A stretch of 49,918 nucleotides of DNA from Chitinophagales bacterium (GTDB lineage Bacteria > Bacteroidota > Bacteroidia > Chitinophagales > Chitinophagaceae), in NCBI GenBank assembly GCA_015655015.1, contig JAATFV010000254.1, positions 1-49,918 on the forward strand. The letters run 5' to 3'. Numbering within the stretch: position 1 is the stretch's first letter; each line of letters opens with the position of its first letter. The notes under the pieces were generated by a model. It ran no database searches, was not told the origin of the DNA, and worked only from the letters and a program-made list of their open reading frames with translations. The position numbers and the translations under genes are program-made. Of this stretch, positions 17,553 to 25,174 are shown piece by piece.

Positions 17553-18242
17553 ATGAAAACTTTTTACACCGCCGCCCCAACAAAAACCTTTCTTTCTTTA
17601 GCCTTAACGGCTGCTCTTTTTCTTTCCGGCCTTAGCCGGGTATCCGCACAAAACACCTCTTCCAGCTCCAATAGCTTACCTGCGCTGATCCTGTCATTCT
17701 CCGGTTTAACCAGTCAGAATGATATCGTTTTATCCTGGACGATGGAGAATCAGACAAATAATAACTACTTCGTTATTGAGCGCTCAGGCAATGGCAGCAG
17801 CTTTGATTCCATCGATGTGGTGATGGGACTAAATAATACACACGAGACCGACTATAGCTATACCGATATGTATGCATTGAATGGCGACAATTATTATCGC
17901 CTTCGCCAGGTAGACAAGGACGGAAATATCAAATATTCAAAAGTGCTGAGCTTCATCAGCTCGAATACCAACACAACCGCCGTTACCAAAATGCAGGTAT
18001 ATCCCAACCCTGCCGGAGCTGTTGTAAATTATACGCTTAACAGCGCTGTCTCCGACCAGGTGACCGTGCAGGTATATAACCTGGCCGGTGTAGTGATAAT
18101 GAGCCGGCAGCAGCAATTATCAGCAGGGCCTAATCAGCACTCCCTCGCTATCTCCACGCTGAAGAGCGGTAATTATTTCCTGAAGATCATCGACAAAGAA
18201 GGGCATAACCAATACGTACAGTCTTTTGTCAAGCTGATGTAA
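17553..18242 (+). CDS. Secreted protein with T9SS type A sorting domain
   Basis: A 229-residue exported protein. Signal peptide about 1-33 (MKTFYTAAPTKTF..., cleavage near SRVSAQ). The middle (FSGLTSQNDIVLSWTMENQ, NNYFVIERSGNG, DNYYRLRQVDKDG) forms the fibronectin-III-like module common just before sorting domains. The C-terminal 80 residues are a type IX secretion sorting domain (MQVYPNPAGAVVNYTL, LKSGNYFLKIIDKEGHN). There is no enzymatic domain, so it is a minimal carrier and its cell-surface function is unknown. A single gene, divergent from the epimerase. It implies that the organism has a T9SS. Confidence 0.88.
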   Translation: MKTFYTAAPTKTFLSLALTAALFLSGLSRVSAQNTSSSSNSLPALILSFSGLTSQNDIVLSWTMENQTNNNYFVIERSGNGSSFDSIDVVMGLNNTHETDYSYTDMYALNGDNYYRLRQVDKDGNIKYSKVLSFISSNTNTTAVTKMQVYPNPAGAVVNYTLNSAVSDQVTVQVYNLAGVVIMSRQQQLSAGPNQHSLAISTLKSGNYFLKIIDKEGHNQYVQSFVKLM

Positions 18243-18367
18243 GGAGACGCCCGGGGCCGGTGGTTTTCCGGTTTGGACACATAACCAGATGCCGGGCTGC
18301 GTTCATCCGCCACAGCTTGCCGATACCCGCCTGCGTCCATCCTCCACGGCTTTATGCCGGCCTGCGT

Positions 18368-21070
18368 TCATCGTCCGCTGCTCAAAATATAACCCTTCAG
18401 CTCCTCGTTGAAAGGCTCTTCCCTGATCAGCTCTTCCAGGGTGAGATGCATCCGGTATCTCCAGTAGTGATGAGGATCGGCCGGAACATTGATGCGCTCG
18501 TCATGCGGATTTTCCCTGCGAAATGAGTCGCTCATGCCCAGGATATCCTGTAATTGAAAAATGCTCCATAAGGCAGGCGAATGCAAATGTTGCAGCACGA
18601 TGGCTTTATTGATCCAGGGTTCGCAGAAGAAAGGGGCCTCGCCCCATTGCCCTAAGTCGTTGTTGAAGAATCGCTGGATCTGTCCCCTGTCCTCTTCCCA
18701 CCAGCCGCGGATGGTGCTCATATCATGGGTGGACGGGGTGACTACAGAAAGGTAGGGCGCATCGGCAGGGTGAAAAAACTCCCGGGACGGATTCTTAGGC
18801 ATCCGTTGGATCTCCAGGCTGAGAATGCCCAGTTCCTTCATTACCTGAGGGACGCATCGGGGTACCATTCCCAGGTCTTCTCCGCAGACCAGCATATTGG
18901 TAGCCCGCTTCAATGCCGGCAGCTTGCGCATGGCTTCCTTTTGCCAGAAAACATCCTGCCGGGAAAAGAAATAGTTGACGTAAAGGGCTTTTAGCTGCTG
19001 CTGGGTATTCCATTCCAGGTAACGGAAGGAAGACGTATTCTCCATGGCGATCCGGAAATGGAACTGCTGTCCTCCGGAACCTTCCACTTCGAATAAAATT
19101 ACGTTTGCGATCAGGACATACAATCCTTCCCGGATCTTATTATTTAGATCGGATCTTTCCTGACCTGCGAAACGGGTTTCCACCTTACGCTGCGTGTTGA
19201 AAGCCTCTTTCAGCGTAAAAAAGCCATTTCCGGCCCACTGCAGATATTCGGCCTTTACGTGGTCGCTATCGTTTCCGAAAACTTCCCATACCACGGCCTC
19301 ATTGATAAACGGCTTGGTATAGCGGTCGTAGTCAAACCACAGGTTCCGCTCATTGAACTCTATCCGGTATACGGGGATTGCCGGGTCAAAACGGCCCAGT
19401 ATCCCCTGTACGGCATCCATGGGAATGCTCCAGATCCGAAAGAATCCAAGGATATGATCGATGCGGAAAGCATCGAAATAATTGCTCATCTGTTCAAAAC
19501 GCCGCTTCCACCAGGCAAACCCATCCTTGGCCATCTCTTCCCAATTATAGGTAGGGAAACCCCAGTTCTGCCCTTTGACCGCAAAATTATCCGGGGGCGC
19601 TCCTGCGTGCTGATCCATATGGAAGAGGCGGGGAGTGATCCAGGCATCACAGCTGTACCGGTAGATACCGATAGGGACATCTCCCTTCACGATAACGCCG
19701 TTTTCATGGGCATAATCTGCCGCTTCCCGCAGTTGGAGATGCAGGTGATACTGCATAAAATACTGCAGGGCAACCGTGCCGTATTGCCTAGTCCCGGGTA
19801 ATACGTATTTGGCGATAGCTTCGGCATCATACTGGCTGTTGGTCTTCCACCGGGTAAAATCAGGAGTGCCATTCTTATCCCGCAGCGTGCAAAAAGCGGC
19901 GTAGGGCACCAGCCAGTGTTTGTTCTGCTCAAAGAAGGACAGATAGGCCGGATCTTTCTCGAATTCTTCTTTCTGCACTTCATATAATTCTTTTACCGTC
20001 AGCAGCTTGATCTTCATCACCTGTTCGTAGTCTAGCTCCGGTAAATCATTTAGCTCTTTCTGCTTTTTGCGCAGGGGCTTGATCAGGGCGGCATATTTGC
20101 GTCCGGCGCATTTTTCCAGGTTCAGATAAATGGGGTGCAGGGCAAAGGCGGAAATAGCGGCATAAGGATAGGAATCCTGCCAGTTCTTGTTGGCGCTGGT
20201 ATCATTGACGGGTAAGATCTGCACCAGCTTAAGCCCGGTTCCGGCAGCCCAGTCCACCAGCAATTTCAGATCACTGAACTCCCCTACCCCAAATGATTTT
20301 TTCGAGCGTAAGCTGAACACGGGGATGGCGACACCCGCTCCCCGCCAGGTGGTATTGGGCAGATGGGCAAATCCATCATGCAGGATGTTGATCTTATTTT
20401 TCAGGGCATCGCCATGAAGGAGCCGGTTGGGACCTTGTTCGAATTGCCCGAATTTCTTTTCCTTATGGTGGTAGATCCCATATTTATATTCGATGGGAAA
20501 TGATTCCTTCGGGATGTTCAGGCGGCAGGTCCACCAATTCCCTTCCGGGGCCATCAGGACGGGAGCGTCCGTGTCCCAATCCTTTAAGGCTTTTCCAGTA
20601 CCCAGGAGGCAGAGGGTCTCCTCTTTTTTCAGCAGCGGAGCCTTCACTTTAAAAATATGGGTGACGGGCCCTTTTGTTTTGGAGGCTTTACGGGTGTTCG
20701 GATAAGCCAAAAGGGTTTGCCGGAAGGGGGCGGTAAAAAAGACATTCTCGTATTCTCCGGCATAGTTCCAGGTATCGATGATCTGGATCTCTTCTATCCC
20801 CGCGGCAGGCGGTTCCAATATCCTGTCATCGCCCCACTCTTCTGTGCTTGTACCATCTTTAAGCTTCAGGAGGTAATGGTAACGTAAAGGCGCGGTGAGC
20901 GGCTCTTCGAGTTGCAGGGTTCCATGCCAGAACTCCCCATCCATATATTGCAGGGGAAAGGTATTCTCCGGGTCATCATTTCCCAAAGCCGCTATATTTC
21001 CTGCTATCGATACCGATTGACCCGGTTGAGTAAAAAATCTCAAATAGAATTCTATTTTCACGTTCATCAT
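18368..21070 (-). CDS. malQ: 4-alpha-glucanotransferase with two N-terminal CBM20 domains
   Basis: GH77 amylomaltase/DPE2-type enzyme transferring alpha-1,4-glucan segments in maltodextrin and glycogen metabolism. Two starch-binding CBM20 modules come first (about 3-110, and about 136-220 with GNWWTCRLN and EYKYGIYHH). The GH77 barrel covers about 240-895: nucleophile Asp538 (DAFRIDHILGFFR), acid/base Glu731 (CGEDLGMVP) and Asp783 (PSTHDMSTIRGW). At 900 residues it matches the plant DPE2-like architecture rather than the 500-700-residue MalQ. No signal peptide, so cytosolic. It probably works with the branching enzyme at 43520-45475. An inverted repeat lies 37-59 bp upstream. Confidence 0.93.
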   Translation of the reverse strand: MMNVKIEFYLRFFTQPGQSVSIAGNIAALGNDDPENTFPLQYMDGEFWHGTLQLEEPLTAPLRYHYLLKLKDGTSTEEWGDDRILEPPAAGIEEIQIIDTWNYAGEYENVFFTAPFRQTLLAYPNTRKASKTKGPVTHIFKVKAPLLKKEETLCLLGTGKALKDWDTDAPVLMAPEGNWWTCRLNIPKESFPIEYKYGIYHHKEKKFGQFEQGPNRLLHGDALKNKINILHDGFAHLPNTTWRGAGVAIPVFSLRSKKSFGVGEFSDLKLLVDWAAGTGLKLVQILPVNDTSANKNWQDSYPYAAISAFALHPIYLNLEKCAGRKYAALIKPLRKKQKELNDLPELDYEQVMKIKLLTVKELYEVQKEEFEKDPAYLSFFEQNKHWLVPYAAFCTLRDKNGTPDFTRWKTNSQYDAEAIAKYVLPGTRQYGTVALQYFMQYHLHLQLREAADYAHENGVIVKGDVPIGIYRYSCDAWITPRLFHMDQHAGAPPDNFAVKGQNWGFPTYNWEEMAKDGFAWWKRRFEQMSNYFDAFRIDHILGFFRIWSIPMDAVQGILGRFDPAIPVYRIEFNERNLWFDYDRYTKPFINEAVVWEVFGNDSDHVKAEYLQWAGNGFFTLKEAFNTQRKVETRFAGQERSDLNNKIREGLYVLIANVILFEVEGSGGQQFHFRIAMENTSSFRYLEWNTQQQLKALYVNYFFSRQDVFWQKEAMRKLPALKRATNMLVCGEDLGMVPRCVPQVMKELGILSLEIQRMPKNPSREFFHPADAPYLSVVTPSTHDMSTIRGWWEEDRGQIQRFFNNDLGQWGEAPFFCEPWINKAIVLQHLHSPALWSIFQLQDILGMSDSFRRENPHDERINVPADPHHYWRYRMHLTLEELIREEPFNEELKGYILSSGR

Positions 21071-21106
21071 CTGTCAGGGACTGTTTTAAATTTGGATGGT
21101 AAACCG

Positions 21107-21129
21107 ATAATGTGTACTTTCTACATTAT
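21107..21129. promoter_or_regulatory. Candidate operator/promoter upstream of malQ
   Basis: Inverted repeat ATAATGT (21107-21113), 9-bp spacer, ACATTAT (21123-21129). Just upstream on the minus strand, TTGACA is followed 16 bp later by TATAAA, which resembles a conventional sigma-70 promoter. Arm length is modest for an AT-rich region, so this is a weak call. Confidence 0.35.
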
Positions 21130-21240
21130 GCAGCTAATTTATATTAAAATTCCGATATGTGTCAAGCATCCGATTTTTTGTTCCGGATAAAGTTTCTGCG
21201 TGCCGGCAGACACGGGGAACCGTAAAGATAAATCGTTCAC

Positions 21241-21272
21241 TTTGGTCTATTCATCCTTTTACCTTAATTTCG
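21241..21272 (+). promoter_or_regulatory. Bacteroidota-type promoter for the 51-residue membrane protein
   Basis: A TTTG -33 box (21241-21244), 20-bp spacer, and TAATTTCG -7 box (21265-21272, one mismatch to TAnnTTTG), 16 bp before the ATG at 21289. This short leader is normal for the phylum. Confidence 0.5.
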
Positions 21273-21288
21273 CAACAAATTTTTATAC

Positions 21289-21444
21289 ATGGAACAGACA
21301 AAGAAATATACCGGATTATATTGGCTCCTGTTTTTCGTTTCCACTGCTGCCCTGATCGCGGCCATTTATTTAAGATTCGAGTACCTGACCCTGATCATTC
21401 CCTTTGTTTGCACCTCCTTCGTGAAGGCAATGGATATCATGTAA
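21289..21444 (+). CDS. Small membrane protein, 51 residues
   Basis: Starts MEQTKKYTGLYW and ends VKAMDIM. Two hydrophobic stretches (LLFFVSTAALIAAIYL at about 13-28 and LTLIIPFVCTSF at about 33-44) suggest two short membrane helices joined by RFEY. A good -33/-7 promoter precedes it and a stem-loop follows, so it looks like a real gene. It lies 78 bp before the MutS-like gene on the same strand. Family and function are not recognised; possibly a partner of that membrane-anchored ATPase. Confidence 0.6.
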   Translation: MEQTKKYTGLYWLLFFVSTAALIAAIYLRFEYLTLIIPFVCTSFVKAMDIM

Positions 21445-21471
21445 ATATCATACCACCCAACTTATACGTAC

Positions 21472-21504
21472 AAGATGCCACTTATTCCATAGGTGGCATT
21501 TTGC
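21472..21504 (+). terminator. Stem-loop between the small membrane protein and the MutS-like gene
   Basis: Arms ATGCCAC (21475-21481) and GTGGCAT (21493-21499), then TTTTGCTTT. It resembles an intrinsic terminator or attenuator 24 bp before the ATG of the MutS-like gene, which must then have readthrough or its own promoter. Confidence 0.6.
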
Positions 21505-21522
21505 TTTAATTAATTCTAACTT

Positions 21523-23322
21523 ATGACACCCGCGCACTTATTCTATGAAGAGAAAGTTACCCGCTACACAGCCCGTATGCAGGTCCTTCAGGGGAGACTG
21601 ACCCTGCTCGCCCTGCTGAGACTGGCCGGCTTTTTGGGGCTGGCTGTTACCGTTTACTACCTGGTAAAAAGCTTTTCCTATCCATTGTTATGCGGGACGA
21701 TCTTCTTTTTAGCTGTTTTTATCGTGCTGATCAACCTTTATCTCCGGATAAAGGACCAGCGGGCCCTGATGGAAAAATTGCTGTTTGTCAACTCCAATGA
21801 GCTGGAGGTTCTGAAAGATCAGCTAAATGGCTTCCCCGACGGGAAGGCCCATCTTACCCCGGAAAGTTACCTGGATGACCTGGACATCTTCGGCCGCCGC
21901 TCGCTCTTTCATTTATTGAACAGAACGACCAGCATTCATGGCGCTGCGCAGCTGGCGGACCTGCTCCGGCAGCCCATGCTGACAGTGGACAGGATCGAAC
22001 AGCAGCAGCAGGCATTGAAGGTACTGACCCCGCAGGCCGATACCCGGCAGCTCATTACGGCGCACGGACTGCTGACCGGGGAAAGTGAAGGGAATTTATA
22101 CGACCTGGCGGAATGGCTCAAAGAGCCTGACCGGTTGAAGAAATGGGCGTTTTGGGCACGCTGGATAGTTGTGTTATACAATATTGCTGCCCTGGTCCTT
22201 TTGCTGCGGACCGGAAATTACCGGCTCCTGCTCATCGGAGTCCTGGCAGGATGGATCCTCACCGGATTTTTTGCCGACTATATTGCCAAACAGCATACGC
22301 TGCTTGGTAAGAAGAACGCTATCCTGGACCAGTACGCCCTTACCCTTCGCCTGTTCAATACCATGGACAGCGGGAAAGCTCCCTTGCTGGAGTCATTGCA
22401 GGCAAAAACGGCCAGTGCATACCTGGCTATACGCAAGCTGGCTAAATTATCTTCCTATTTTGATCAGGCCCTCAACCCGCTGGTCGGCTTCATCCTGAAT
22501 AATTTGTTTTTATATAACCTGAACGGGGTGATCGTCCTGGAAAAATGGAAAGCAGCCAACCGGAATGTTTTCCCCGAATGGATCGATGCCGTAGGTCATA
22601 TTGAATGCCTGAATTCCCTGGCCTCTTTTGCGTTTAACCATCCGGACTACACTTACCCTGTACCGGTAGCCGGTAAAGACTTGTCCATTTCGGCCGCCCA
22701 GCTCGGCCATCCGCTGATACCTGCAAAGGAAAGCGTGCCCAATGATTTCACCATCGGCCTCAATGACCGGCTCAACGATCAACTCAATGACCGGCTCATC
22801 CTGGTGACAGGCTCCAATATGTCCGGTAAGACCACTTTCCTGAGAACGATCGGGGTCAACCTGCTGCTGGCCCAATGCGGGGCCCCGGTCTGCGCAACGG
22901 CGTTCTCCTTTACCCCCATGCAGTTGCTGACCTCCCTGCGGGTCAGCGATTCTTTACAGGAACATACCTCCTATTTTATGGCGGAATTGAAGAAGCTGCA
23001 GCAGATCATCCACCGCCTTCAAAGCGGCATTCCTGCCCTGGTGCTGATCGACGAGATATTAAGGGGGACTAATTCGGAAGATAAGACCCATGGCTCGGAG
23101 TTATTCATCCGGAAATTACTGCAATATCATTGCCTTTCCCTGTTCGCAACCCATGATCTTTCTCTGGGTAAGCTGGAAGAGGAACTGCCGGGAGTGATCA
23201 GCAATTACTGTTTTGAAAGTATTATCGAGGAGGGGGAATTACACTTCAATTACCAGCTGCAGCGTGGGATTGCCCGGAACAGGAATGCGTCTTTCCTGAT
23301 GAAGAAAATGGAGATCATATAA
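21523..23322 (+). CDS. Membrane-anchored MutS-related ATPase
   Basis: A 599-residue protein with a MutS C-terminal ATPase: Walker A GSNMSGKTT (430-438), Walker B LVLIDEIL with Asp510/Glu511, RGTNSED signature and a switch His (FATHDL). It lacks the mismatch-recognition domain I of MutS and the Smr domain of MutS2. The N-terminus has two transmembrane helices (about 30-50 and 55-75), with a further hydrophobic pair at about 212-250. This architecture recurs in Bacteroidetes as 'MutS-related', without known function. DNA repair should not be assumed. Three 12-bp repeats encode LNDRLNDQLNDR just before the Walker A strand. Confidence 0.85.
   Translation: MTPAHLFYEEKVTRYTARMQVLQGRLTLLALLRLAGFLGLAVTVYYLVKSFSYPLLCGTIFFLAVFIVLINLYLRIKDQRALMEKLLFVNSNELEVLKDQLNGFPDGKAHLTPESYLDDLDIFGRRSLFHLLNRTTSIHGAAQLADLLRQPMLTVDRIEQQQQALKVLTPQADTRQLITAHGLLTGESEGNLYDLAEWLKEPDRLKKWAFWARWIVVLYNIAALVLLLRTGNYRLLLIGVLAGWILTGFFADYIAKQHTLLGKKNAILDQYALTLRLFNTMDSGKAPLLESLQAKTASAYLAIRKLAKLSSYFDQALNPLVGFILNNLFLYNLNGVIVLEKWKAANRNVFPEWIDAVGHIECLNSLASFAFNHPDYTYPVPVAGKDLSISAAQLGHPLIPAKESVPNDFTIGLNDRLNDQLNDRLILVTGSNMSGKTTFLRTIGVNLLLAQCGAPVCATAFSFTPMQLLTSLRVSDSLQEHTSYFMAELKKLQQIIHRLQSGIPALVLIDEILRGTNSEDKTHGSELFIRKLLQYHCLSLFATHDLSLGKLEEELPGVISNYCFESIIEEGELHFNYQLQRGIARNRNASFLMKKMEII
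22759..22794 (+). repeat. Three in-frame 12-bp repeats in the MutS-like gene
   Basis: Units CTCAATGACCGG, CTCAACGATCAA and CTCAATGACCGG at 22759-22794 encode LNDR-LNDQ-LNDR, immediately before the strand leading into Walker A. They are prone to in-frame length change by slippage. Confidence 0.8.
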
Positions 23323-23425
23323 ATGGCCGCCAGCAGTTATAGATTCCATAACAGCAGCGTTTGCCTGTTAAGAGGCGGTTGAATAAAAGCCAGGGTGCTG
23401 TCGTAAAAATTCCCTGTTATATAAA

Positions 23426-23458
23426 ATAAAATCCCCGCCAAAGGCAGGGATTTCTTTT
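23426..23458. terminator. Bidirectional terminator, convergent genes
   Basis: Arms AAATCCC (23429-23435) and GGGATTT (23447-23453), with inner GCC/GGC pairing; T-rich on both sides. It lies between the MutS-like gene (+) and the 72-residue gene (-). Confidence 0.75.
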
Positions 23459-23479
23459 AAACTAAAGAAGTAACGTATA

Positions 23480-23698
23480 TCAATAGCTGAGACCGGTAAT
23501 AATGGTTGGTTTTCTCCGGTTCCTGCCTGAATTCCGGCGGGTCTTGCGAACATTCCACATGCTCACGCTGCCAAAAGAATTTTTGTTCGTTTTGGGGAAA
23601 TCAATACCGTCTGCTACGGTTTCTCTTACTTCCGTTACTAATTGTTGAAGGATACGAGGTTCCATTTGTACAATAGATTGTACAGCATCACTTTTCAT
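23480..23698 (-). CDS. Small conserved Bacteroidota protein, 72 residues
   Basis: Starts MKSDAVQSIVQMEPRIL. The N-terminal half is helical; the C-terminal half has FGSVSMWNVRKTRRNSGRNR, a basic tail. The W-N-(I/V)-(Q/R)-(K/R)-x-(K/R)-R pattern recurs in very short Bacteroidota proteins of unknown function that I recall. The start is at 23698; an open frame extends further upstream, but its sequence is not protein-like. Single gene with a bidirectional terminator after it. A nucleic-acid contact is plausible from the basic tail, but unproven. Confidence 0.6.
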   Translation of the reverse strand: MKSDAVQSIVQMEPRILQQLVTEVRETVADGIDFPKTNKNSFGSVSMWNVRKTRRNSGRNRRKPTIITGLSY

Positions 23699-23977
23699 AA
23701 TGTATCTATTTTTGTTAATGACTATTGTTAAACCAGAGCAATGAAGAGATAAAAACAAACACTGAAGAATCGTTGAAAAAAGAGTGCAAGATTTAACTTA
23801 TCCAGGCAGCAGGCAATTGGGATTGCTCAGGCAATTCGAATGCAAAATTACTGATTTTTGGAGAATGTGCAAGCATATAACTATAAAAAAATGTTAAGGA
23901 ATTCTAAATGGATCATAATCAACTAATTAACAAGCCTGGTTTACTACCTGGCTTTCCAATCGATACATGTATAGAAC

Positions 23978-24018
23978 GATGAATCCGGGAGAAGCTGGCG
24001 CCTGCTCCCGGATTCATC
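23978..24018 (-). terminator. Long 3' stem-loop after the protease/thioredoxin operon
   Basis: Perfect 14-bp arms GATGAATCCGGGAG (23978-23991) and CTCCCGGATTCATC (24005-24018) with a 13-nt loop, 14 bp after the thioredoxin-like stop. There is no T run on the minus strand, so it may stabilise the 3' end rather than act as a classic terminator. The rest of the 23759-24032 gap is AT-rich, with nothing else seen. Confidence 0.6.
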
Positions 24019-24032
24019 CCTGTATAAAAAAT

Positions 24033-25127
24033 TTATTTCAACATTTCGGATAGTTTGCTTTGCAGGGCCTCTCCCCGCAGGTTCTTAGCGACGATCTTAC
24101 CGTCGGGATCCACCAGGAAATTAGCCGGTACGCCGTTGATATTATAATCCAGGGCCGCCCGGCTGTTCCACCATTTCAGATCGCTGACCTGGGGCCAGTC
24201 GAGGGTGTCCCGTTTAATTATCTTTTCCCAGAGCAGTCTGGAATCAGGCCTGTCCAGGGATACGCCGAGGATGACCAGATTCTTGTCCTTATACATATGC
24301 CAGGCCCTGGCGACATTGGGCATCTCCTCCATGCAGGGCTCGCACCAGGTGGCCCAGAAATCGATCAGGACATACTTGCCTCTAAAATCGGCTAAGGATA
24401 CCTGCTTCCCCGTCGAGTCGGGCAGGTTAATGGCTGGTGCTGTCGTTCCAATAGCACCGGCATCCATGCCTTTTATCCGGGCAGCAAGTGTAATGCCATC
24501 AGGCGATTGTTGCAGAGAAGGGTCCAGTTTATTGTACAATGGCTGTTCGATGCCGGGCTGTGCGTTCCCGATACAATATTGGTCCAATACAAACACGCTG
24601 ACGGGAGAGGAAGGATATCGTCCGATGAAGGTCTTTATAACGTCCAGTTTCATTCCCTGTGCTTCCGGTCTGAATTGGTTTACATGGGCGCTGTCCATGA
24701 CGTGCATCACGAGATTCTTATACACCTGGAAGTCTTTGTTCAACGGCGTACCCGTCACCTGGGCATGGTCTCCATCCGTAGGGCACTCTATCTTTATGAT
24801 GCCCGGTTCCATGAAAAAGAGGATGCTTTCAGCCCAGCGACCATTTGTAGAAAAGAGCAGCTGCCCGAGAAACGGTTTTTTTACCGTTCCGGTAAAGGTG
24901 AATTTTCCATTTACGGCGGTGCAGGTATCCTTTTGCTGACCGTCTTCCAGGGTATACCGTACCAAAATGGCTTTACCGGGGGGATAGCCATGTTTAGGGG
25001 TGACACTGGCGGAGTGGGCCAGCGCCGGGACCTCTCCCTTAATTGTATAGGAGCCCTTTTGAGCCAGAACGGAGAAAGGTACTGTCAACAGTGTTGTTGC
25101 AAGCAACCATAGGTTTGCTTTGTTCAT
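24033..25127 (-). CDS. Periplasmic TlpA-like thiol-disulfide protein with DUF4369 N-domain
   Basis: Exported thioredoxin-fold protein of 364 residues: signal peptide about 1-22 (ending VLAQ), DUF4369-type beta domain about 25-130, helical linker, and an AhpC-TSA/thioredoxin domain about 225-360. Active site FWATWCEPC with Cys262/Cys265, and the cis-Pro region GVPANFLVDPDG. It should act as a periplasmic disulfide reductase or isomerase. It is the last gene of the second Sus-type operon, 47 bp after the metalloprotease, and may keep surface proteins of the locus correctly bonded. Confidence 0.9.
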   Translation of the reverse strand: MNKANLWLLATTLLTVPFSVLAQKGSYTIKGEVPALAHSASVTPKHGYPPGKAILVRYTLEDGQQKDTCTAVNGKFTFTGTVKKPFLGQLLFSTNGRWAESILFFMEPGIIKIECPTDGDHAQVTGTPLNKDFQVYKNLVMHVMDSAHVNQFRPEAQGMKLDVIKTFIGRYPSSPVSVFVLDQYCIGNAQPGIEQPLYNKLDPSLQQSPDGITLAARIKGMDAGAIGTTAPAINLPDSTGKQVSLADFRGKYVLIDFWATWCEPCMEEMPNVARAWHMYKDKNLVILGVSLDRPDSRLLWEKIIKRDTLDWPQVSDLKWWNSRAALDYNINGVPANFLVDPDGKIVAKNLRGEALQSKLSEMLK

Positions 25128-25174
25128 TGTATGTTTATTTATTTGATTCGTTCGGATAATTTGTCGATCTGATC

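Noticed and set aside
18298..18372. Three loose copies of CTGCGTYCATC with 31-33 bp period near the malQ stop
   Set aside because: Short, degenerate and partly inside the malQ coding end; could be chance.
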